In this document: positions 1 to 5,535 of the stretch, in pieces
How the letters are laid out: every line of letters starts with the position of its first letter
How positions within the stretch are numbered: position 1 is the stretch's first letter
From: Desulfoprunum sp.
GTDB taxonomy: Bacteria; Desulfobacterota; Desulfobulbia; Desulfobulbales; Desulfocapsaceae
Direction of reading: 5' to 3'
Assembly: GCA_030696435.1 (NCBI GenBank)
Contig: JAUYSF010000114.1
Span: 1-6,997 of the forward strand
DNA: 6,997 bases
Notes under the pieces: model-generated
Databases searched by the model: none
Told to the model about the DNA's origin: nothing
The model's input: the letters and a program-made list of their open reading frames with translations, nothing else
Program-made: the position numbers and the translations under genes

Positions 1-2217
1 TGGCTTGCGCACGCCTCCACCGGCCAGTTTGACAATAATCTGATTCGATTTTTGCAATCTGGTCGTCATCGTTTTAAAAAGATGGATGGAAACATCGGGA
101 TATTTTTCAATAATTTCATCGATTTTATCACCGGGATAGCGCTTGATGGTGGATCTTCCCTGGGATACTATGGTCGCCGTTCGCTGTTCCCCGGATATGG
201 CCGCCATTTCTCCAAAATATTCACCTGGTTCCGTCAATTCAGCGATCTTTTTCCCACCTTTGATTACAGAAAGGCCACCCCGGATGAGTTTGAAAAAATC
301 GATATCGGTATTGCCCTCCCGAATGATCTGATCGCCATCTTCATAATTCTCAACATCAGGATTCACCAGATAGGCCGGCAGACTTTCTCTATGGGCAACC
401 GTCCGGCGCAACGCCTCTTCAACGCTGGTTATCCCGTCACGCACTTTTTGGATGGCAGCCTGCCGCAGCGGTGTCATGCCCTCCTGAACGGCAATTTTGC
501 GCAGCTGGTCTTCGGGCACCTCTGCACCCACTGCTTTGGCCACCTCGTCGGTCATCTCCATCAATTCGAAGAACCCCACACGCCCCTTGTAGCCCAAACC
601 ATTGCATTCAGGACAGCCGGCTGGTCCATAGGTAACAACCGTCTCAACCTCATCTTCGCGAAAACCGGCTTTAAGGAGTTCTTCCGGGTCATGTTTGACA
701 ATTTTCTTACAGCTCTGACAAAGTTTACGGCCAAGGCGCTGGGACAGGACCATGGTAACTGAAGAAGCAAGCATATACGAAGGGATGCCGATATCAATCA
801 GACGGCTGATGGTTGCGGCACTGTCGTTCGTATGCAGGGTGGAAAACACCAGATGGCCGGTCATCGCCGCCTTAATGGCAATCTCGGCTGTCTCCATATC
901 CCGGATCTCACCCACCATGATGATATCGGGATCCTGGCGGAGGAATGCCTTCAGGGCCGCGGCAAAGGTCATTCCCACCTCAGTATGGACGTTGACCTGA
1001 TTGATGCCCTTAAAGTTAAACTCGACCGGATCTTCAGCAGTAAGAATTTTAATATCTTCGCTGTTCATCGAGTTCAAGGCAGAATAGAGGGTAACAGTCT
1101 TGCCGGAACCGGTCGGTCCCGTGACAAGAAGTAATCCCTGCGGTCGGCTCAGGCAGCGTTTGAGCATCTCAAAGGTCTCTTCCTCAAAACCGAGTTTTGT
1201 CAAGTCGACATTCAGCGAACTCTTGTCGAGAATTCGCAAAACGACTGATTCACCATAAAGGGTGGGCAGAGACGAAACGCGGAAATCAACTGAACGATTC
1301 CGGCCCATGCGCATCTTAATACGACCGTCCTGGGGCACGCGGCGCTCGGTGATATCAAGGCCGGAGAGGATTTTCAAGCGGGCGACCAGGGCATTCTTGA
1401 TAGTCATCGGCAGGTTCATCGCCTTAAAGAGCGAGCCGTCCTTACGATATCTGACCTGCATGTTCTTTTCATACGGCTCGACATGGATATCCGATACCCC
1501 GGATTGCACAGCCTTGATCAGTATGCCATTCACCAGTTTGATGATGGGGGCATCTGAGGCGGCAAACTGATCAAGCTTGTCATCACCGTCACCGGTGTCA
1601 ATTTCGAAATCATCTGCGGCTTCAGCCAGAATGGAGCCAAAATCATCAACCTCGGTGACGGGAACATCATCGTGCGTTTCTTCTTTGAAGGCAAGCAGCT
1701 CTTTTGCCTCCTCATCGCTGATGCCATAGTATTTCTGATAGGCCTCAACGATATCTTTTTCAGTGGAAACACAGACGGATAGCTCCTTACCCATGGCATT
1801 CTGCAGATACTCCACAGCCATGGAGTCTGTGGGTTCGACCATGGTGATCTGCAGGGTGTTGCCGGCCATCCTGAGAGGAAACGCCATGTATAATTTGGCG
1901 GTCTCGAAGGGTAAGAGTTTGAGGGCGTCCTTGGAAGGAGGCTCATTCTGAATGATTACGGAAGGATAGTTATGCTGCCTGCTGAGAAAGTTGATGACGG
2001 TGTTCTCATCAATATACTCGAGCTGTCGGAGGATTGAGCTGAGTCGCCCCCCGTTTTTCTGCAGTTCTTTTTTGGCTGTTTCAAGTTGTGACGGAGTTAT
2101 ATATCCGGCTTTACTTAACAATTCACCAATTTTGAGTTTGCCGGCGCCCGACTGATCTTTGACGGTTTTCTTCATCGAGGAGGGGCCACGACTTGCTGTG
2201 CTGGGTAATGCAGCCAT
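1..2217 (-). CDS. PilB/GspE-family type IV pilus or type II secretion ATPase with C-terminal cyclic-nucleotide-binding domain (partial, 3' end off window)
   Basis: Cytoplasmic hexameric ATPase of the family that drives pilin or pseudopilin assembly. 739 codons are open with no stop, and the C-terminus lies beyond the left edge. Domains seen: MshEN/GspE N-terminal region (about residues 27-165), an acidic linker (about 168-216), the N2 part with SDIHVEPYE (242-250), Walker A GPTGSGKT (367-374), Walker B region RQDPDIIMVGEIRD (427-440, Glu437), His box GHLVFSTLHTND (454-465), and a zinc-type tetracysteine C500/C503/C535/C538. From about 615 to 735 there is a fused cNMP-binding domain whose phosphate-binding cassette reads FGEMAAISGEQRTATI (668-683). 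The INQV and AFLRQDPD stretches look more PilB-like than GspE-like, but PilB, MshE and GspE cannot be separated without neighbours. The start is ATG at 2217: an in-frame TGA lies three codons upstream, so no longer form is possible. No Shine-Dalgarno is visible there, and M15 is the next ATG option. A terminator-like hairpin separates it from thyX, so it probably has its own promoter. Confidence 0.93.
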   Translation of the reverse strand, partial: MAALPSTASRGPSSMKKTVKDQSGAGKLKIGELLSKAGYITPSQLETAKKELQKNGGRLSSILRQLEYIDENTVINFLSRQHNYPSVIIQNEPPSKDALKLLPFETAKLYMAFPLRMAGNTLQITMVEPTDSMAVEYLQNAMGKELSVCVSTEKDIVEAYQKYYGISDEEAKELLAFKEETHDDVPVTEVDDFGSILAEAADDFEIDTGDGDDKLDQFAASDAPIIKLVNGILIKAVQSGVSDIHVEPYEKNMQVRYRKDGSLFKAMNLPMTIKNALVARLKILSGLDITERRVPQDGRIKMRMGRNRSVDFRVSSLPTLYGESVVLRILDKSSLNVDLTKLGFEEETFEMLKRCLSRPQGLLLVTGPTGSGKTVTLYSALNSMNSEDIKILTAEDPVEFNFKGINQVNVHTEVGMTFAAALKAFLRQDPDIIMVGEIRDMETAEIAIKAAMTGHLVFSTLHTNDSAATISRLIDIGIPSYMLASSVTMVLSQRLGRKLCQSCKKIVKHDPEELLKAGFREDEVETVVTYGPAGCPECNGLGYKGRVGFFELMEMTDEVAKAVGAEVPEDQLRKIAVQEGMTPLRQAAIQKVRDGITSVEEALRRTVAHRESLPAYLVNPDVENYEDGDQIIREGNTDIDFFKLIRGGLSVIKGGKKIAELTEPGEYFGEMAAISGEQRTATIVSQGRSTIKRYPGDKIDEIIEKYPDVSIHLFKTMTTRLQKSNQIIVKLAGGGVRKP

Positions 2218-2282
2218 ATTTGTTCAGTTATTAGGAGAAAAAGCTTTGTAAATCAGCCACTGCTGCTAGAAATTGTCTTACT

Positions 2283-2310
2283 ACAATACCCGTTTATCGT
2301 GCTAAATCAA
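2283..2310 (-). promoter_or_regulatory. Possible promoter for the PilB-like ATPase gene
   Basis: On the minus strand TTGATT (2310-2305) and TATTGT (2288-2283) are 16 bases apart, a weak sigma-70-like pair about 65 bases upstream of the ATPase start. Each hexamer matches consensus only partly. It is proposed because the hairpin after thyX implies a separate promoter in this 231-base gap. No convincing sigma-54 (GG-N10-GC) site was seen. Confidence 0.22.
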
Positions 2311-2364
2311 ACAGCTAAATTACATATTTCGTCCTATCCTCGCAGGAAATTCGGGCGATTTTCT

Positions 2365-2412
2365 AAAAAAAACATCTTCTTGTCTCTTCGCTGAAAAGGA
2401 ACAAAAAGATGT
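2365..2412 (-). terminator. Rho-independent-type terminator after thyX
   Basis: Two 12-base arms (2401-2412 and 2372-2383) pair on the minus strand with one mismatch (ACATCTTTTTGT against ACAAGAAGATGT). The loop is about 17 bases. The second arm runs straight into a run of eight T on the minus strand (2372-2365). It starts 36 bases past the thyX stop, in the right place and orientation to end the nifU-nifS-thyX transcript. The stem is AT-rich, so it may be a weak terminator. Confidence 0.6.
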
Positions 2413-2448
2413 GTATTCGAAACATCATACAGCCGTATGCATGTCCTT

Positions 2449-3375
2449 TTAGAGCAGCGGATATCTCGTTTTCAGCTCTGCTGCAAATGGAATCATGATT
2501 TCTCGCATCGACGGTTCGGCGGCCTGCGAGGTTCTCAGCGCAATGACATGTTTCCATTCGATCAGGTTGCAGTACATGACTATCTCAGTCTTGCACGAAT
2601 TGGGTAGAACGGTTCGAGCAGCCTGAGGCGTTGAGGTCTCAAGCAGCTGAAGATACAAGCGCTCGGTCTCTTCCATGGCCTGCAGCCAGATGCTGTACTC
2701 GACAGTACCTTTTTCATAGAACATCGGTTTGATAAAGGTCACCTGATTGCCGAATTTATCCTGGCTGTAGCGGCAGTAGCGCTGGCTCTCCTGGAGAAAT
2801 GAACAGGGCCGGTGCCGGACAAGCTCATGGGTGACGGCTCTGTTGACAATAAACTTCACCCCGACATACCGATGCCTGAAAAGAAGCGTCTCCGGCATTG
2901 ATTCAACCTCGGAGAGGCTGACCTTACGCACCCCGATGGCAGGGTCAGGTTTCAGGGCCAAGCCAGGATCGAAGACACCATCAAATAAATAGGGCGTTCG
3001 TTTAACCAGCACCAACAGCATATCGTTGATTAACTGATTGTCGGCATACTGGGTATAGATCTCACGAAAGGCCCGTATGGATCCGGTGATGATACACCCC
3101 GATACCGTCCGGTCTATTATAAAAAACTTCGGCTGACAGTCATACAGCTCATACAGGCGTTCCGGCCGGCAGGAAATCTCCAGAGTTGCCACGGCCATCT
3201 CGAGTACGGAATTATGACCGTGCACGGCAATTTTCCTGACAAAAGGAACCGCCGAGTCCTCCGTTATTTTGTCTTCACTCTTGTAACAGATCCGCCCGCA
3301 GGCCTCAAGGCGCACAGCGAGAGATGATCGGTCAAGATCATCCTGAATTTCAAACGAAGGATCAACAATTTTCAT
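2449..3375 (-). CDS. thyX: Flavin-dependent thymidylate synthase ThyX, long form
   Basis: Makes dTMP from dUMP using methylenetetrahydrofolate and reduced FAD in the cytoplasm, replacing ThyA in organisms that lack it. 308 residues. The ThyX signature RHR-x7-S is present: R187 H188 R189, then S197, followed by QRY (198-200). An N-terminal HNSVLE (54-59) matches the family's H-x-x-x-x-E-H region but has Met in place of the usual His after Glu. ALR (279-281) near the C-terminus supplies the likely dUMP-contacting Arg281, by comparison with Arg174 of the Thermotoga enzyme. The protein is about 80 residues longer than classic ThyX (roughly 220-250). The extra length lies mainly between residues 60 and 175, so RHR sits near residue 187 instead of about 78. 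The start at 3375 was chosen because the longer frame from 3423 would overlap nifS by 44 bases, and AAGGA lies 10 bases before this ATG. The gene starts 4 bases after the nifS stop, so it is probably cotranscribed and perhaps translationally coupled. Confidence 0.92.
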   Translation of the reverse strand: MKIVDPSFEIQDDLDRSSLAVRLEACGRICYKSEDKITEDSAVPFVRKIAVHGHNSVLEMAVATLEISCRPERLYELYDCQPKFFIIDRTVSGCIITGSIRAFREIYTQYADNQLINDMLLVLVKRTPYLFDGVFDPGLALKPDPAIGVRKVSLSEVESMPETLLFRHRYVGVKFIVNRAVTHELVRHRPCSFLQESQRYCRYSQDKFGNQVTFIKPMFYEKGTVEYSIWLQAMEETERLYLQLLETSTPQAARTVLPNSCKTEIVMYCNLIEWKHVIALRTSQAAEPSMREIMIPFAAELKTRYPLL

Positions 3376-3379
3376 CTCT

Positions 3380-4564
3380 TCAATTTCCTTTCCAGAAGGG
3401 TGACATCTGCCGCAGTGAAGCAATTATTTCAGGCATCTTTTCGAGGACGAAATCGACCTCTTCTTCAGTATTGTAAATGCTTAAAGAATAGCGGATCGAA
3501 CCATGGGCCGCGGTAAAAGGCACTCCCATAGCCCTCAGTACATGGGAAGGTTCCAATGATCCTGAAGTACAGGCAGACCCCGACGAAGCACAGATATTAT
3601 AGCGATTCATGTGCAGGAGTATGGCCTCACCTTCGACATATTCAAAGCTAATATTGCTGGTATTGGGCAGCCGCTCGGTCTTGTGGCCGTTGAGCATGGA
3701 TTGAGGTATGGCGGCCAACAGTCCCTCCTCCAATCTATCCCGCAGGGCCTTGACCCGGGTGTTTTCGTCTTTCATCTTTTCAGCGGCAAGGTCACAGGCC
3801 CGGCCCAAGGCAACGATGGATGCAACATTTTCGGTCCCGCCCCGGCGCCCTTTCTCCTGATGACCGCCGAGCAGAAACGGCACAAACAAGGTTCCCCGCC
3901 GGACATACAGGACGCCGACACCTTTGGGGGCGTGCAGCTTGTGACCGGAGAGAGAAAGGAAATCGACCTCCAGTTCCTTCAAGTTGATCGGGACTTTTCC
4001 GACCGCCTGCACGGCATCCGTGTGAAAAAGAATTCCCCGTTCTCTGGCCATCCTGGCCATCTCGGCAATGGGAAAAATGACTCCGGTTTCATTGTTGGCC
4101 CACATGACGGAGACAATGGCGGTGTCTTCCGTCAGTGCTGCCGCATACTCAGCCAGGTCAAGTGTCCCATCGCCTGCCACTTTGAGGCGAGTAACCCGGT
4201 GCTTGTGGCCGGTCAGTCTGTCAAGATTTTCACAAAGGCTCTTGACAGCTGGATGTTCGACTCTTGTGGTGACAATATGCCGTTTTTCGGGGAAAGCCTG
4301 GAGAGCCGAAAGAATGGCAGTGGAATCGCTTTCGGTTCCGCAGCTGGTAAAAGTAATCTCCCCCGGCTCCGCACCCAAAAGTGCGGCGACCTGCCGGCGG
4401 GCCTCCTGTATCGCCATACCGACCTGGCCTCCGAAGGTATGCATGCTCGACGGATTGCCGTAATACTCGCTGAGATAGGGCAACATGGCCTCAAGTACTT
4501 CCGGGGCGACCCTGGTGGTCGCATTGTTGTCCATATAGACAACCGCATTCTTTTGCATACTCAT
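3380..4564 (-). CDS. nifS: Cysteine desulfurase NifS (PLP-dependent)
   Basis: Converts L-cysteine to alanine and passes the sulfur as persulfide to the scaffold NifU. 394 residues, the usual length for NifS/IscS. Class V aminotransferase fold with YMDNNATT (10-17) at the N-terminus, cofactor-stacking His104 (VEHPAV), NNETG (157-161), Asp183 and Gln186 (HTDAVQ), and the PLP Schiff-base lysine K209 in SGHKLHAPKG. RRGGTEN (240-246) follows. The persulfide cysteine is Cys332 in SSGSACTSG. All catalytic residues are present, so the enzyme should be active. The ATG overlaps the nifU TGA by one base (TGATG), and GGAGG lies 10 bases upstream inside nifU. I call it NifS, not IscS, because its partner is a three-domain NifU. 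No nitrogenase genes are in view, so a general Fe-S assembly role is likely, as in Helicobacter and related NIF-type systems. Confidence 0.96.
   Translation of the reverse strand: MSMQKNAVVYMDNNATTRVAPEVLEAMLPYLSEYYGNPSSMHTFGGQVGMAIQEARRQVAALLGAEPGEITFTSCGTESDSTAILSALQAFPEKRHIVTTRVEHPAVKSLCENLDRLTGHKHRVTRLKVAGDGTLDLAEYAAALTEDTAIVSVMWANNETGVIFPIAEMARMARERGILFHTDAVQAVGKVPINLKELEVDFLSLSGHKLHAPKGVGVLYVRRGTLFVPFLLGGHQEKGRRGGTENVASIVALGRACDLAAEKMKDENTRVKALRDRLEEGLLAAIPQSMLNGHKTERLPNTSNISFEYVEGEAILLHMNRYNICASSGSACTSGSLEPSHVLRAMGVPFTAAHGSIRYSLSIYNTEEEVDFVLEKMPEIIASLRQMSPFWKGN
3386..3390 (-). promoter_or_regulatory. Ribosome-binding site of thyX inside the nifS 3' end
   Basis: AAGGA on the minus strand ends 10 bases before the ATG at 3375 and lies within the last codons of nifS. 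It supports the 308-residue start over the upstream ATG at 3423, and it suggests that ribosomes finishing nifS help start thyX. Confidence 0.5.
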
Positions 4565-5403
4565 CAGCTGTTTTCCTCCACAATCAGGCTATCAAGAACC
4601 AGTTCACGGAGTTTCTTCTCAACATATTCCTTGATAGTGGTCTGGGACTTTGAGCAACTTTTACAGGCCCCTCTGAGAGATACGCTGACAAAATCACCAT
4701 CGACATCAATAAGTTCGATATCGCCGCCGTCTTTGCGCAGGCCTGGACGAATCTCCCGTTCGAGGACTTCTTCGATTTTCTTGATCTTCTGCAGTGTGGT
4801 CATCCTGCGTGGCTTTTCGATGGGCTTGAGCAACTCGACCTTTTTGCCGGAAACCGTCTGCTGGAGGAGCTGTCTGAGCTTGTCCTCGCATTTACCACAA
4901 CCGCCTCCCGCCTTGGTAAAATTGGTGATTTCCTCAACTGAACGCAAATTCGATTCATTGATCGCCCGGATAATCTCCAGATCAGTGACCCCGAAACACT
5001 CGCAGACTACTTCACCCTCGGCCATCGGCAAGATCATCCCCCGGTAGTCGGCGATTGCCGCTTCAAGGGCCTCACGGCCCATCACTGAGCAATGCATTTT
5101 CTCCTTGGGCAGGCCACCCAGATAATCAGCAATGTCCTCATTAGTGATCTTGGCGGCCTCGTCAAGATGTTTACCCTTGACCATTTCAGTCAGAGCGGAA
5201 GATGAAGCAATGGCACTGGCACATCCAAAGGTCTTGAATTTGGCCTCGGTAATGACCCCCTTGTCATCCACCTTGATCGTCAGTTTCAAGGCATCACCGC
5301 AGGCCAAAGAGCCTACGTCACCTGTGCCATCAGGTTTTTCGACCTCCCCAACATTTCTCGGGTTTAAAAAATGTTCCTGTACTAACTCCGTATATTCCCA
5401 CAT
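4564..5403 (-). CDS. nifU: Fe-S cluster scaffold protein NifU (three-domain)
   Basis: Scaffold on which Fe-S clusters are assembled from NifS-derived sulfur and then passed to apoproteins. 279 residues with all three NifU domains. The N-terminal IscU-like domain (1-125) has Cys35 with Asp37 (ACGD), Cys61 (FGCAS) and Cys105 (MHCSVMG). The central [2Fe-2S] BFD-like domain has Cys134, Cys136, Cys169 and Cys172 (CEC, then GGGCGKC). The C-terminal Nfu domain (about 203-275) has RKDGGDIEL (223-231) and the CKSC pair Cys247/Cys250. The number and spacing of cysteines match Azotobacter NifU closely; the protein is about 30 residues shorter, mainly in the linker before the Nfu domain. The start at 5403 has AGGAG 7 bases upstream. 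It is the first gene of the nifU-nifS-thyX cluster, with a TATAAT box about 23 bases before the start codon. Confidence 0.96.
   Translation of the reverse strand: MWEYTELVQEHFLNPRNVGEVEKPDGTGDVGSLACGDALKLTIKVDDKGVITEAKFKTFGCASAIASSSALTEMVKGKHLDEAAKITNEDIADYLGGLPKEKMHCSVMGREALEAAIADYRGMILPMAEGEVVCECFGVTDLEIIRAINESNLRSVEEITNFTKAGGGCGKCEDKLRQLLQQTVSGKKVELLKPIEKPRRMTTLQKIKKIEEVLEREIRPGLRKDGGDIELIDVDGDFVSVSLRGACKSCSKSQTTIKEYVEKKLRELVLDSLIVEENS
4575..4579 (-). promoter_or_regulatory. Ribosome-binding site of nifS inside the nifU 3' end
   Basis: GGAGG on the minus strand lies 10 bases before the nifS ATG at 4564 and inside the last codons of nifU. Together with the one-base TGATG overlap it indicates translational coupling. 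It favours the ATG at 4564 over the in-frame ATG two codons later, which would be 16 bases from this site. Confidence 0.7.
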
Positions 5404-5410
5404 AAAGTTA

Positions 5411-5456
5411 CTCCTGATTCCTGTTATTATAGAATAAAACTGCTCATAGGTGACAA
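5411..5456 (-). promoter_or_regulatory. Promoter and ribosome-binding site of the nifU-nifS-thyX operon
   Basis: On the minus strand a perfect TATAAT (5431-5426) lies 23-28 bases upstream of the nifU ATG. TTGTCA (5456-5451) is the best -35 match but the spacer is 19 bases, longer than the ideal 17. AGGAG (5415-5411) is the Shine-Dalgarno, 7 bases from the ATG. The 5' leader would be very short (about 16 bases). Long spacers often go with activator-dependent or weak promoters; that part is inference. Confidence 0.5.
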
Positions 5457-5467
5457 TAATACCTGAG
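5443..5467. repeat. Small imperfect inverted repeat over the nifU -35 region
   Basis: AGGT (5448-5451) and ACCT (5461-5464) are inverted around 9 bases. The flanks CTCA (5443-5446) and TGAG (5464-5467) are also inverted copies, offset by two bases. The repeat overlaps the proposed -35 box, which is where a repressor would bind. It does not match the IscR consensus I know well enough to assign a regulator. Confidence 0.25.
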
Positions 5468-5494
5468 ACTTAAAAAGCAACCGTGTTTTCATTG

Positions 5495-5532
5495 CAGGCC
5501 GTAAGCCCGACCTGAACAAAGACCTGTGTTCA
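5495..5532. repeat. Overlapping small hairpins after the phosphohexomutase stop
   Basis: TGAACA (5513-5518) and TGTTCA (5527-5532) form a perfect 6-base inverted repeat 3 bases past the mutase stop. CAGGCC (5495-5500) and GACCTG (5509-5514) form a second stem with one wobble pair. The two share bases 5513-5514, so only one can form fully at a time. A T5 run on the minus strand (5476-5472) lies about 20 bases further on, too far for a classic intrinsic terminator. The region may still act as a weak or Rho-assisted transcript end. Confidence 0.3.
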
Positions 5533-5535
5533 CGC

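Noticed and set aside
52..762. Plus-strand open frame of 236 codons opposite the PilB-like gene
   Set aside because: The minus strand carries the His box, tetracysteine and cNMP domain in this span; the plus-strand translation has no family features.
2285..2312. Sigma-54 promoter before the PilB-like gene (TTAGCACG stretch)
   Set aside because: The -24 GG and the -12 GC elements are not both present at the required spacing.
2363..2557. Small minus-strand frame of 64 codons across the thyX 3' end
   Set aside because: It overlaps the conserved C-terminus of thyX in another frame and runs through the terminator hairpin.
3376..3423. Longer thyX start at 3423 (16 extra residues)
   Set aside because: It would overlap nifS by 44 bases, its extra residues are just the out-of-frame nifS tail, and a ribosome site fits the ATG at 3375.
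3611..5047. Long plus-strand open frame (478 codons) antisense to nifS and nifU
   Set aside because: It lies wholly opposite two strongly conserved genes, crosses their junction, and its translation shows no recognisable domain. It is a shadow of the minus-strand coding bias.
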